Shown here: positions 35,031 through 46,225 of the stretch, piece by piece
Numbering within the stretch: position 1 is the first letter of the stretch
Layout: each line of letters opens with the position of its first letter
NCBI GenBank assembly: GCA_963555705.1
Contig: OY743170.1
Location: 15,359,596 to 15,423,595, forward strand
Length of the DNA stretch: 64,000 nucleotides
Direction of reading: 5' to 3'
Source of the DNA: Ligustrum vulgare
Taxonomy: Eukaryota > Streptophyta > Magnoliopsida > Lamiales > Oleaceae
Notes under the pieces: model-generated
The model's database searches: none
The model's input: only the letters and a program-made list of their open reading frames with translations
Told to the model about the DNA's origin: nothing
Program-made: the position numbers and the translations under genes

Positions 35031-35826
35031 CAAGAATGCCATGTCACTACAGGAATCTACAATGTCTTTGACTGAATTTAGGATCTGTTTAATTCCTCCA
35101 TGTTTAGCCACCACCATTATCATGAGAGAACTTTTAAAGCTTGCTCACAATATGTTATTTTTCTCAAATGAATAGACTGCATCATTTTTTTTATCTAGAT
35201 TAATCTAAATCCAATTTCTGCTAGAAGTCGAATTCAAATCTTACAAGAGAGAAGAAATAAAAAAAATACAAAGAGAGAAGTTAGGGATTTAAGGAAAAGG
35301 GAGATAGAGCCTGGTGAGTGGCAGAAACATTCCTTAAACATATACAAAGAAAAATGGAATTTCCATTATTTCTTTTTAAGGTGGGGATGCGGTGGGGGCA
35401 GTTTTGATTTTGGTTGGTAGGTGGGGAGGAAGTTTGTGTGTGCGTTTTATTTTAGAGAGAGAGAGAGAGAGAGAGAGCTAGTCTTCATCTTCACCCGAAC
35501 ACTCGAACTCTTAAGCATGCATCGTGTCTTGACCCGGGGGCGGACATGGGGTGATCCTAGGGGGTCACGTGACCCCCCAATTTTATAGTTAATAATTTTT
35601 TTTTTAGAAACCCTAAAATATAAAATTTGCCTTTCCTCCTTCGTCATTTTTTCATTCCTTCTGACTACCAGTGCTTTCCTTTCTTCTCCTACGGTTCTAG
35701 TTTACCCAATCCATTATTTATTATTCTCTTAGTTTTCAAAAGATGCTTTGAATTTGTTAATTTTTGTATAACTAATAGGTTGAATTTGATGTTAATTGTG
35801 TAAAGAGGTTAAAGGAAGATGCTATT
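35031..35826. other. MULE interior, left part
   Basis: No gene. It contains a (GA)n run (35455-35478) and a GGGGGCGGACATGGGGTGA / GGGGGTCACGTGACCCCCC palindromic stretch (35534-35579), followed by a T-rich tract. The GGCGGACAT phrase has an inverted counterpart (ATGTCTACATCCGCC) at about 43459-43473, so another TIR element may be nested here. Confidence 0.4.
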
Positions 35827-36132
35827 TGATGTGATCCGTTATGGGATCACCAAGAACACGTGGAATTAAACGTCGGAAAGCTCTAAAATCCAAGATAGTA
35901 GACGGTAACAATGCAACCCCGACCTCACGACGCAAGAACTATGGGTATATTAAACCCAAAATTCGTTACGATGCGGAGATAAGAACACCAAAGGGGGAAC
36001 GCCACAAAGGTTGTCAAATCATTTGATAAGTTTAATTTGTTCGACGAGAACACGAAGAAAATAAGGGAATATCTCACCTTCAATATCATTAATCTCAAGA
36101 ATAAAAGCTGTGTTTTACAATGCTGAATTAAG

Positions 36133-36145
36133 CCATATATATAGG
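36133..36145 (-). promoter_or_regulatory. TATA-like box in the Ty3 3' LTR
   Basis: The minus strand reads CCTATATATATGG; the same box is at 42399-42411 in the 5' LTR. Confidence 0.55.
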
Positions 36146-36237
36146 CTAACAAAATAAAGAATCCTAAATAAACTAGAATTGCAAAATAAACTAAAAAGCC
36201 AAAACGCCTAACATTATCTTAAAATTCGGAACCTAAG

Positions 36238-36500
36238 TTACGGCCGTGACTTATGAGTTTACGGCCGTAAGCAAGCTACGGATTAAAATTGAAAACAATT
36301 GTTACGGCCGTGACAATACCCTTTACGGCCGTAATCAACATTCTGAATTAAAACTACCAAATTCTTTACGGCCGTGAAGATGTGGGTTACGGCCGTAAGT
36401 CCTCTTCTGCATAATTTCGCCATTGTAGTGTTATGGCCGTAATTTTGGCTTTACGGCCGTGAATACGTTACGGCCGTGATTTCACTCTTTACGGCCGTGA
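36238..36500. repeat. Phased TTACGGCCGTRA palindrome array in the Ty3 3' LTR
   Basis: Ten sites start at 36238, 36259, 36302, 36323, 36366, 36387, 36431, 36451, 36468 and 36489. The first eight are pairs 20-21 bp apart, and the pairs repeat every 64-65 bp. Most positions fall on a grid of about two helical turns. Only one site departs from the CGGCCG core (ATGGCCGT at 36431). Confidence 0.9.
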
Positions 36501-38056
36501 CTCAGCTGCTGCCCAATTTCTTGTTCTTTCTTGATCCAAATGCATTGCAATAACTTTGGCTCTTCTTCCACATTCTTATGCAACGTAAATGAAGTCTTTG
36601 CACTAGAACACTCGTCCATCCACGCTTGCATGAATCCTTGCATTGCCTGCTTGATTCTTTTGGCTCTTTGTCTCGTTATTGGTCCTACGGGCACGTGCAA
36701 CGGGTCAACGCTCGTTGAGCCACTCCGGAACTCATCATCCCCTCCCTGTTGAAAAGGATTCGTCCTCGAATCATCACCTGCATCAAACAGAGAAAGATCA
36801 GAAACATTAAAAGAAGCAGACACATTATACTCACCTGGAAGATCGAGCTTATATGCATTATCATTTATCTTTTCAATGACTTGAAAAGGTCCATCTCCTC
36901 TTGGCTGCAACTTAGACTTTCTTTGGGTTGGAAATCGCTCCTTTCGCAAGTGCACCCACACCCAATCACCCGGCTCGAACGTCACTTGCCTCCTACCTTT
37001 GTTGGCATGAGTCGCATAACGCTCATTTTTCTTTTCAATTTGCCCTTTCACCTTCTCATGATGTTCTTTCACAAGCTTAGCCTTTTTCGCCCCGTTCAGA
37101 CTGCTCCGTGCATCTACAGGTAAAGGAATTAAATCAAGAGGAGTTAGCGGGTTGAAACCATAAACAATTTCAAAAGGTGAATATAAAGTAGTAGAATGCA
37201 TAGATCGATTATAAGCAAATTCCACAAATGGCAAACATTCCTCCCAACTTTTTAAATTTTTATTTATTATAGTGCGCAAAAGTTGGATTAATGTCCTATT
37301 AACTACCTCCGTTTGACCATCAGTTTGCGGGTGACATGTAGTAGAAAATAACAATTTAGTACCCATTTTCCCCCACAAGACTTTCCAAAAGTAGCTTAGG
37401 AACTTAACATCCCTATCAGACACAATACTCCTAGGTACCCCATGGAGTCTTACAACTTCCCTAAAGAATAGGTCAGCTATGTTTGTTGCGTCATCAGTTT
37501 TATTACAAGGAATAAAATGCGCCATTTTGCTAAACCTGTCTACCACCACAAATATCGAGTCTTTACCTTTTTTTGTCCTAGGCAGACCTAACACAAAATC
37601 CATAGATATATCTACCCAAGGTTCATTAGGTACGGGCAAAGGCGTATACAAACCTTGTGGTAAGACTCTAGACTTAGATTGTTTACAAGTTATGCATCTT
37701 CCACAAACATGGTGAACATCCCTTTTCATTTTAGGCCAGTAAAAATGCTCTTGTAAAGTTTCCAACGTCTTAAGAACACCAAAGTGTCCCATTAACCCCC
37801 CACCATGAGCCTCACGCACTAGCAATTCACCCATAGAACAATTAGGCACACAAAGTTTACTTTCCCTAAACAAATAGCCTTCATGCCTATAAAATTTATC
37901 AATTGCACCCTTTTCACATGAAGCATAAATGGTAGAAAAATCAAGGTCATTAACATACATACCTTTTATATACTCGAACCCAAGCAACTTCGCATTTAAA
38001 GAAGTTAAGAGAACATACCTGCGAGAAAGGGCATCTGCTACCACATTCTCCTTACC
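36482..38056 (-). pseudogene. Ty3 pol, 3' part: end of RNase H, integrase, C-terminal tail
   Basis: Open after an in-frame TAA (about 38057-38059). It begins with the RNase H end ([11 protein letters not shown]). The integrase has an HHCC zinc domain ([22 protein letters not shown]) and a DDE core: D in [14 protein letters not shown] in VSDRDVKF, E in [10 protein letters not shown]. The GPF/Y region reads [19 protein letters not shown], with no chromodomain. The tail ([14 protein letters not shown]) is encoded by the polypurine tract itself, and the last ~84 codons lie in the 3' LTR. All catalytic residues are present. It would insert element cDNA into the genome. Confidence 0.9.
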
Positions 38057-40480
38057 TTACTTATAGCGAATGACATATGGAAAGGTCTCAATGAATTCTA
38101 TCCAACGGGCGTGTCGTTTGTTTAGTTTACCTTGTCCCTTGAGGTGTTTCAGTGACTCGTGGTCAGTGTGTATGACGAATTCCTTTGGCCACAGATAGTG
38201 TTGCCATGTTTCCAAGGCACGAACAAGAGCATAAAGCTCCTTGTCGTAGGTAGGATAATTCAAGACTGCCCCACTCAGCTTTTCACTAAAAAATGCAATC
38301 GGTCTTTTTTCCTGCATAAGAACAGCTCCAATACCTATTCCTGATGCATCACACTCAATCTCAAAGGTTTGGTTAAAGTTAGGTAAAGCTAAAACCGGTG
38401 CAGAACATAACTTATCCTTAAGCATTTTAAAAGCATTTTCTTGTGCTACCCCCCAATGGAATCCTACACTTTTCTTGACTATCTCTGTGAGTGGTGTTGC
38501 AAGTGTGCTAAAGTCTTTAACAAATCTCCTATAAAATCCAACCAACCCATGGAAGCTCCTAACCTCGGTAATACTTTTGGGAGTTGGCCATTTATTAATA
38601 GCACGAATTTTCTCCTCATCCACCTCAACACCATTAGCACTAACGACAAAACCAAGAAAAATTACCTTTTCCATGCAAAAAGTACACTTTTTAAAATTAG
38701 CATATAGTTTTTCAGTTTTCAAAACTTCTAAAACAGATCTTAAATGTTCAATGTGATCACCTAAGTTTTTACTATATACCAAAATGTCATCAAAGTATAC
38801 CACAACAAATTTACCAATGTAAGCATGCAAGACATGATTCATTAACCTCATAAAAGTGCTAGGTGCATTTGAGAGGCTGAACGGCATAACCATCCATTCA
38901 TATAATCCATATTTGGTTTTGAAGGCGGTTTTCCATTCATCACCTTCTTTCATACGAATTTGGTGATAACCACTCTTAAGGTCTATTTTACTAAAAATAC
39001 TAGCACCATAAAGTTCATCAAGCATGTCATCAAGTCTAGGTATGGGATGGCGATACTTTACCGTAATATTGTTGACTGCCCTACAGTCCACGCACATCCT
39101 CCAAGTCCCATCCTTTTTGGGTACCAACAGAACTGGTACTGCACATGGGCTCATGCTTTCCCGAACATAGCCCTTTTTCAGCAGCTCTTCAACCTTCTTT
39201 TGTAGCTCCTTGGTCTCTTCTGGATTGCTCCTATAAGCTGGCCTGTTTGGAATGACCGCTCCTGGCACGAAGTCAATATGGTGTTCAATCCCTCGAATTG
39301 GCGGTAGCCCACTAGGAATATCCTCGGGAAATAAATCTGCAAATTCCTGCAAAAGAGACATAGCTAAACTGGGGAGGGAGTGGTTAGCTTCATCAAGCAC
39401 AAGGAGGGATTCCTTGTACATTAGTAAAATCACAGGTTTATTTGTAGAAATAGCTTTGGTGATATCACTCTGTTTTGCGTAGAAGCTCACCTTTGTTTTC
39501 TCTCTTTTACTGACACTCTTCACACCCTCTCCTTTTTCTGGGATCGTGGTCCCAACTCTCGATTTTTCACACAACTCTCCTTTTTCCGGGATCGTGGTCC
39601 CGACTCTCTTCTGTTCACTCAACTCTCCTTTTTCCGGGATCGTGGTCCCGACCCTCTTTCTTTCTTCCTCACTTTTTAATTTCAATTGGTCTTCATAGAC
39701 CTCTCGAGGTGACAATGACATTAGTTTGACATTTTTCCCATCCTTAGTGAAGGTATACCTATTTTTGAAGCCATCATGAATAACCTTCCTATCAAATTGC
39801 CATGGCCTGCCCAATAAGATGTGCCCCGCATGCATGGGTACCACATCACAAACCACGCTATCTTCATAGTTCCCAATCGCCAAATCAGCTACCACTTGTT
39901 TATTTACCTTAATCTCACCTGATTCATTTAACCACTGTAGCTTATATGGCCTAGGGTGTTTTAGCATAGGTAGGCACAATTTCTCTACTAAAGTAGTGCT
40001 AGCAACGTTCGCACAACTACCCCCATCTATTATCAAACTACACACTTTGTTATTCACAAAACACCTAGTATGAAATATATTTTCTCGCTGCTCACCCGAC
40101 TCTTCCACCTTAACTTGAGTACTAAGGGCTCTCCTAGTGACAAGTGATTTAGCTACTGCATAGTCCGCATCATCATTTTCACTAACATCCTCTAGAGCTG
40201 GCATATCCTTATACTCATCCTCCACTTCTCCCCCTTTCTCATCCTCCGAACTTAATACCCCATCATGCATAACCAATATTCGTTTATTTGGACATTGTGA
40301 AGAAATATGTCCTAAACCGGAACATTTAAAGCAACGGATATCTCTAGTCCTAGAAGTTTGAGAGTCAGAAGTAATTTTACCTTTGTTGGGTGGCTCTACT
40401 TTTCCCTTCGGTGCCTCAAATTTATTTTTTCTGCACAACCCCTTCATTTTTGGAAATCCCACTCCACGTAGACTTACCAA
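38057..40480 (-). pseudogene. Ty3 pol, 5' part: zinc knuckle, protease, RT, RNase H
   Basis: About 807 codons open. A CCHC knuckle ([14 protein letters not shown]) belongs to gag but is read in this frame. Next come the protease ([22 protein letters not shown]), a linker with three tandem [11 protein letters not shown] repeats, RT ([33 protein letters not shown], the catalytic [11 protein letters not shown]) and RNase H ([42 protein letters not shown]). The frame ends at TAA after FPYVIRYK. A one-base expansion of an A run near 40430 separates it from gag. Confidence 0.9.
39520..39660 (-). repeat. In-frame tandem repeat in the Ty3 protease-RT linker
   Basis: Three units of about 48 bp encode [11 protein letters not shown] followed by a variable LSEQK/LCEKS spacer. 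The second and third units are almost identical at DNA level (GGGATCGTGGTCCC on the + strand). They lie between protease and RT and do not touch the catalytic motifs. Confidence 0.9.
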
Positions 40481-41447
40481 AAGAATTGGAACTTCTAGAG
40501 AATTTGGAAGTTCCCTTCCTTTTTAACTGTCGCTCCACTTTCATTGACATGTGAAGCATTTCCTCCAAATCGATATAATGCTGCAATTCAATAACATTAG
40601 CAATATCTCGATTTAAACCATTTAAAAACCTAGCCATGGTTGCCTCCGGGTCTTCCTCTATATTAGACCGAATCATGGCAACCTCCATCTCCCTATGGTA
40701 ATCCTCCACACTCTTACTACCTTGGGAAAGGGTTTGTAATTTTTGGTAAAGATCCCTATAGTAATGTCCAGGCACAAATCATTTTCTCATAAGGGCCTTC
40801 AACTCATCCCAAGTTTCAATAGGCCTCTCCCCATTTCTCCTTTTACTAGTTACCAATTGATCCCACCATACTATAGCATAATCAGTAAATTCTACGACTG
40901 CCAATTTAACCTTCTTAGCTTCAGAATAATTATGACAATCGAAAATTAATTCTACCCTCTTTTCCCATTCAAAATAAACGTCCGGATTACTTTTACCTTG
41001 AAACGAGGGAATGGACATTTTAATGTTTCCAACATGTCCATCGACATCATCCCTACGATCACGCCTATATCCCCTATCACGTCTTTCTCCCCGATCTCGT
41101 CTCCTACCAACACTAGTAATAGATAAATCACCACTATCCTCATCACTATCAACAACCTCAACACGTTCAGTCCTAGCTCTAAATTGTGGGTTGAAGTCAT
41201 ACCTTAGTGGTCTCCGTAAATTAGGAAAATTGCGCGGTTGTTCCTGACGTGGTTGAACATTTCCCGCACCTCGAGTCTCCCCCGGATTATTATCCCTTTC
41301 CACATTCACGCCGGATTGTTGACCAAATTTTGCTTCCAACTTGGCATCCAACCTCGCCTCAAATTTTTTAAAACGTTCCTCCACCATTGCAAGCATTTTG
41401 AAATCTTGAAGATCCTTTTCCGTTGACGAAACTTCCTTCTGTGACAT
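40422..41447 (-). pseudogene. Ty3 gag
   Basis: Starts at ATG 41447 (MSQKEVSSTEKDLQDFKML). An Arg/Asp-rich linker (RRRDRGERRDRGYRRDRR) precedes the gag core (KMSIPSFQGKSNPDVYFEWE, AIVWWDQLV, ELKALMRK). An in-frame TGA (40779-40781) follows where homologues read on into FVPGHYYRDLYQKLQ, SVEDYHREMEVAMIRSNI and the EDPEATMARFLNGLNRDIAN helix. The frame closes at TAA (about 40422) after VVQKK because of the extra A; the zinc knuckle lies in the next frame. Gag would form the packaging particle. Confidence 0.9.
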
Positions 41448-42077
41448 GGTTAGTAGTAATAAAGAAAAGAGAAAAAAATATTAAATAAAGATCCTCACGT
41501 GTTTTATCGCTCGTGTATCACTCAATTTGGCTTTTTCCCTCTATTATTCTCACCACTCTGCCTTTTTCCTCTCTATTCCCTTTTTTCCCACGTTCTCAAA
41601 GAACCCACCAAACTAGTCACGGATTTGGTCCTTGTGGAATAAACCCCAAAGTGTAAATAAGGAAAGTTGATGGAAAATATTGGAATTAGGAAATTTAAGA
41701 AAGAAATTATGGAAACAAGAATTCTATTGCAAGAAGAAGTTTTATGGAAACAAGAATAAAGAATTTTATGGAAATAAGGATTTGTTGGAAAGATTTGCCC
41801 AAGATTATTTTCTTGATTTCTTGTCCAAATCAATAACTATCTTTTTTTCTTCTTTTTTTTTTTTTTTTTTTGTAATTTTCGGATTTTTTTTTTTTTTAAT
41901 AATATCCTATTCAACAAGAATAATCAAGAACAAGAAAAACAGAAATTGGCAAATCTTGAATTTTCTGGAGAAATTTCAAGAAACACGAATTGGAATGGAT
42001 TTTTTTTTTTTTGAATGATTAATAACTGGAAATAAAAGAAAAAGAACTGGAATACTAAATAATTGGATTTAGAGACA
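41448..42077 (-). other. Ty3 5' untranslated leader
   Basis: About 630 bp between primer site and gag ATG. It has A/T homopolymers on the minus strand and repeated AAGAATT/ATGGAAA phrases on the +. No ORF has coding character. Confidence 0.6.
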
Positions 42078-42090
42078 GGCTCTGATACCA
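42078..42090 (-). other. Primer binding site (initiator Met tRNA type)
   Basis: The minus strand reads TGGTATCAGAGCC, two bases inside the 5' LTR. This is the classical site for initiator-Met tRNA. Confidence 0.9.
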
Positions 42091-42092
42091 GA

Positions 42093-43003
42093 TGATGTGA
42101 TCCGTTATGGGATCACCAAGAACACGCGGAATTAAACGCCGGAAAGCTCTAAAATCCAAGATAGTAGACAGTAACAATGCAACCCCGACCTCACGACGCA
42201 AGAACTATGGGTATATTAAACCCAAAACCCGTTACGATGCGGAGATAAGAACCACAAAGGGGGAAAGCCACAAAGGTTGTCAAATCCTTTGATAAGTTTA
42301 ATTTGTTCGACGAGAACACGAAGAAAATAAGGGAATATCTCACCTTCAATATCATTAATCTCAAGAATAAAAGCTGTGTTTTACAATGCTGAATTAAGCC
42401 ATATATATAGGCTAACAAAATAAAGAATCCTAAATAAACTAGAATTGCAAAATAAACTAAAAAGCCAAAACGCCTAACATTATCTTAAAATTCGGAACCT
42501 AAGTTACGGCCGTGACTTATGAGTTTACGGCCGTAAGCAAGCTACGGATTAAAATTGAAAACAATTGTTACGGCCGTGACAATACCCTTTACGGCCGTAA
42601 TCAACATTCTGAATTAAAACTACCAAACTCTTTACGGCCGTGAAGATGTGGGTTACGGCCGTAAGTCCTCTTCTGCATAATTTCGCCATTGTAGTGTTAT
42701 GGCCGTAATTTTGGCTTTACGGCCGTGAATACGTTACGGTCGTGATTTCACTCTTTACGGCCGTGACTCAGCTGCTGCCCAATTTCTTGTTCTTCCTTGA
42801 TCCAAATGCATTGCAATAACTTTGGCTCTTCTTCCACATTCTTATGCAACGTAAATGAAGTCTTTGCACTAGAACACTCGTCCATCCACGCTTGCATGAA
42901 TCCTTGCATTGCCTGCTTGATTCTTTTGGCTCTTTGTCTCGTTATTGGTCCTACGGGCATGTGCAACGGGTCAACGCTCGTTGAGCCACTCCGGAACTCA
43001 TCA
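42093..43003 (-). repeat. Ty3 5' LTR
   Basis: 911 bp, near-identical to 35827-36737. It carries the palindrome array at 42504-42766 and a TATA-like box at 42399-42411. Its copy of the pol C-terminus (42748-43003) is a passenger reading frame, not a separate gene. Confidence 0.95.
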
Positions 43004-43010
43004 CTATTTA

Positions 43011-43185
43011 GTCCCTGTTTGTCCCCCATTATTTGGGAAATAATGTGATTTTTAATAGTTTGTTTGGGAGATGTGTGGTTGAAAAATGTTTGAAAAGTAA
43101 AAAATGGCAGGCTTGACTAAGATGGATGGTTGAAATTAAGTGTTGAATAAATTTGATTTTAAAAAGATAGGGGCAAAACAGGGGC
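43011..43185. mobile_element. Tourist-like MITE candidate (175 bp)
   Basis: Terminal inverted repeats GTCCCTGTTTGTCCCC (left) and GGGGCAAAACAGGGGC (right, inverted) differ at two positions. TTA flanks both sides (43008-43010 and 43186-43188), the PIF/Harbinger-type duplication. It lies inside the MULE, two bases from the Ty3 target duplication. Confidence 0.65.
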
Positions 43186-43821
43186 TTAGTGTTTACTGAA
43201 ATTTTTATTTTATTCAATTGGAATTGAAATTAGAATCTGTTAATTGATTGTTTAGTGTTTAATACAATATAATCAGTCAATTTCTTGAATTATATTGTGG
43301 GTAATTTAATAAATTTGTGAGTTTGCACATTATTTAATACATTGCCTTCTGTGAATTTGAATTTTATTATTATTTTCGATCTTTTCTTAAAAAAAAGATT
43401 CGAGAGTGCTGCCCCCGAACCCTCGTGGCATCTACCACGAATTGTGCCCCTACTACAAAATGTCTACATCCGCCAATGCTCGGTGCAAATCATTCGACCT
43501 AGATAAATTCTCCTCCTTATTCACATGCCTTATATCATAGGCATTCCAAGACGACCCATTTTTATTCTCTCACATGATCAATCTGTTGGGTTATCGGGTC
43601 CCGCCCCTTAAAACTGCCTCCATCACCTTCTGGAAGAGTTGCCAAATCTCAGACCAGAGCAATCCGATTGACCCGTATATCGGGTTAAAAAATTCTTCCA
43701 TATGCCTCGTACAGTATAATGACCAAAATATAACTGCATTCATATAAAAGAATTTTGTTATACAAAGTTTAAGCTCTTTAAATTAGATAGTTAAAACGTG
43801 AAAGAGAAAGTAATTAATTAC
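43186..43821. other. MULE interior, right part
   Basis: 43390-43720 is GC-richer than its surroundings (CTGCCCCCGAACCCTCG, GTTATCGGGTCCCGCCCC). It has minus-strand phrases such as FFNPIYGSIGLLWSEIWQLF that look like captured coding DNA, but no continuous exon can be drawn. The inverted ATGTCTACATCCGCC phrase (about 43459-43473) pairs with 35534. Confidence 0.4.
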
Positions 43822-43984
43822 CAGGTCAGAGGTGTTCAGGATCGGAATTAATGAGGTTCATGAGGCCATCACTACCGTAAAACTTGGCAAGAAAGACTGG
43901 TGTTGGCTTGAGAATCAGATGTTTTGATCCATTGAAGACATGGTCAGATGCTTCAGTTTTCACTATAGCCCTTGCCAAAGAACC
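43822..43984 (-). pseudogene. Gene-fragment exon captured by the MULE, unidentified
   Basis: The minus strand has an acceptor (TTGATGTAG), 52 open codons (GSLARAIVKTEASDHVFNGS, then KHLILKPTPVFLAKFYGSDG and LMNLINSDPEHL), a TGA and, a few bases on, a donor-like CTG-GTAATT. Composition is more balanced than the flanks. I do not recognise the protein. Its place between the TIRs of a MULE that lacks transposase fits host-gene capture; the native stop may be outside. Confidence 0.45.
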
Positions 43985-44066
43985 CTACATCAATTACAAC
44001 TCATCCACATTTTAATTGATTTTGCTTAATTGTCAAGTGTTCGTTGAGGAAATTAGAGCAAGAAAT

Positions 44067-44099
44067 TGGGGATGGAGACATATACATATGATGTATATA

Positions 44100-44134
<35 letters not shown>

Positions 44135-44323
44135 AAGGAGAGAGATGCATATGTTACTGGGGGGTAGTATTTAACGTGACACCTCAGCAAAATTTGGCCA
44201 GAATTAACGGAGTGGCGTATAGGGAAAGCGAACAAACTTTAGTGCATTTAGTGTAATTTTTAGACTTCAGTGGCATGTTTGAAATTTTAGACAAACTTCA
44301 GCGACAATTTGTGAAATTAATAC
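44067..44323 (-). repeat. MULE right terminal inverted repeat
   Basis: Inverted match to 34747-35030, with a (TG)n run (about 44103-44133). The TSD AACTAAGAAT follows at 44324-44333. Confidence 0.85.
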
Positions 44324-44455
44324 AACTAAGAATACATGGAATGTTATGAAGTTCTAAAATCAACTAAATTCCATGTTTGGACACCCTTTAGGCGTTATTT
44401 TACACTAGTTTTCTACCTGTGTGATGCAATGAATGTAACATTTTCTATGATAAAT

Positions 44456-44458
<3 letters not shown>

Positions 44459-44490
<32 letters not shown>
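44459..44490. repeat. (TG)n microsatellite
   Basis: GT run just inside the 3' end of the Helitron. Confidence 0.9.
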
Positions 44491-44491
<1 letters not shown>

Positions 44492-44633
44492 CTATTACCA
44501 TTCATAATTACAATAAGAACGTAACAAAAGAGTAATATCATATCGCTCATAAAAATAGAATGTCACAAATGATTATAATAACTACAAATTACGAAAAACA
44601 TCTTTTGTACACAACATTAATAGTTGTATTCGT

Positions 44634-46225
44634 CTATTCACCATCTTTGTCACATATAAGAATTTCCAATCCAACTCTACTGGTGACTCTGGACACAGCA
44701 ACATATAGTTGGCCGCGACTGAAAACAGGTCTCTTTAAGAAAAGTCCAACATGGGACGGAGATTGTCCTTGACTCTTATTAATTGTCATTGCATACGAAA
44801 CAACCAATAGAAACCGTCTTCTTTGAAACCTAAATGGGATTCTAGGATCCAATGGAGTTAATGACATCCTAGGTATAAAAATCTTCAGTCCATCGTTAAT
44901 GCCAGACAAAATTTTAGCCTCTATTACCACGTCTTGTTACGATAAGCCTAGTTCCATTACAGAGGCCTACAATATGATCAATATTTCTTAACAACATAAT
45001 CAGGATGTCGACCTTCAAGTTTAACTTGTGGTTCGGGATGCCAGAACATTTTATACTGTTTAAAAATTTTGGTGCATGAAGATCTCCCAAAAGATCGAAA
45101 TTGGTATCCGACTTGGAAGTAGAATCAGAACTTAAATATGTCCTTCCTTCAGCATGATTAATGGAAACCATATAATTGTTGACAGATTCAACAATATCTA
45201 ATGTTACGGCAAGTATGGCTCTGTCCTGCAAGTATGCCTCGTCGTCAATTTTTTTCAAAAAACTTGGATATGTACTTTCAACAATTGACTCGAGCAAATT
45301 GTTCGACCCTTGGATCAAAAGATCATCTGGTATAACAACATTTGCATGTCCATCATTGTTGCCGTCCAATGCACCATCCCCCATGCTTAAGATCCATTCT
45401 GAAAATGTTCTAAATTTTTCACCGCGATCATCACAACCAATACTTTGAATATGCATGTTTTTTGTTAACTTTAGAACTCTGCAATGACTCTGCAAGTATG
45501 AAGAATTAATGACCACGTGCACAATATCTTGCCTTCTTCCTTTAGAAATTACTAGCAATATTTTCCTACAATCTCCACCAAACACGACAGTTTTGACCCC
45601 AAAAGGTCGGTTTGCATTCATCAAATTGATAGGTCTCATTATATCTCTCATTGAACGGACAGGTGCCTCAAAACAATACCTGTGCATCATAAGGGCTTCA
45701 TCCCAAATTATAAGGTTGGTCTTTGCAATCTATTCTGTAAGGGGAGTTCCCTGTTTGATGTTACATGTAAAATCTTCATTTGGGTTCAGAGGAATGACAA
45801 ATCTAGAATGAGCCGTTCTACCATTAGGAAGTAGAAGAGATGAAATTCTGCTTGAGGCTACATTTAAAACTATTTCACCAACAGAACGCAAAACCTCAAA
45901 AAGTGTTTTCCAAATAAACGTTTTTCTTGTACCACCGCAACCGTATAAAAAAATACACCTCCGAAATTATGTTGAATAGAACTCATTATCGTATCATAGA
46001 CATCCTTCTGATCTTCATTCAAGCTGGAAAAAAATCTTAAGTGCTCCTCTGCAAGAGATATTTTATTGTAACACATCTCACTGTGTATGAGTCTATTTCC
46101 AGAAATTGAGTTTCCACTTCATATGAGAATGACATTGATGGATAGTCGCTAAGACTTTTACCTCTTGCATGCAATATTCTCTCTATCTCTAGAAGAGCAT
46201 ATTTTTTTATTTTGACTTCAGACAA
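44634..46225 (-). pseudogene. Helitron RepHel: PIF1-like helicase domain
   Basis: From high to low coordinates: KKYALLEIERILHARGKSLS; SLNEDQKDVYDTIMSSI; the Walker A region FGGVFF..GCGGTRKTF (Arg where Gly is usual, and a T-run indel splits the frame); VVFGGDCRKILLVIS (Walker B/GDxxQxLPV, degenerate); RVLKLTKNMH; IPDDLLIQ; and C-terminal motifs [20 protein letters not shown] and [18 protein letters not shown]. These are the ordered PIF1/RecD helicase motifs of Helitrons. The helicase would unwind donor DNA for rolling-circle transposition. Several indels and altered key residues make it inactive. Confidence 0.85.

Larger units (their letters stand above)
35827..36737 (-). repeat. Ty3 3' LTR, includes the end of pol
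   Basis: 911 bp. It holds the palindrome array (36238-36500), a TATA-like box (36133-36145) and, at its inner end, the last ~84 codons of pol (stop at 36482-36484). Confidence 0.95.
35827..43003 (-). mobile_element. Ty3/gypsy retrotransposon, nearly intact (7,177 bp), chromovirus-like
   Basis: Two 911-bp LTRs (TGATGTGATCC..CTCATCA) are flanked by the 5-bp duplication CTATT (35822-35826 and 43004-43008). The minus strand carries an initiator-Met primer site (42078-42090), gag, protease, RT, RNase H, integrase and a polypurine tract (36738-36749). The LTRs differ at about 13 of 911 positions by hand count, with no indels. I see only three disabling lesions: TGA in gag, a one-base expansion of an A run after gag, and TAA between RNase H and integrase. 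Pol coding runs through the polypurine tract ~250 bp into the 3' LTR, a feature known in CRM-type chromoviruses; the clade is otherwise uncertain. Confidence 0.95.

Noticed and set aside
42748..43029. Separate 93-codon minus-strand ORF
   Set aside because: It is the 5' LTR copy of the pol C-terminus that is truly coding at the 3' LTR.
35534..43473. Another TIR element between GGCGGACAT and ATGTCTACATCCGCC
   Set aside because: Only a short inverted phrase with no matching target duplication; too weak to call as an element.
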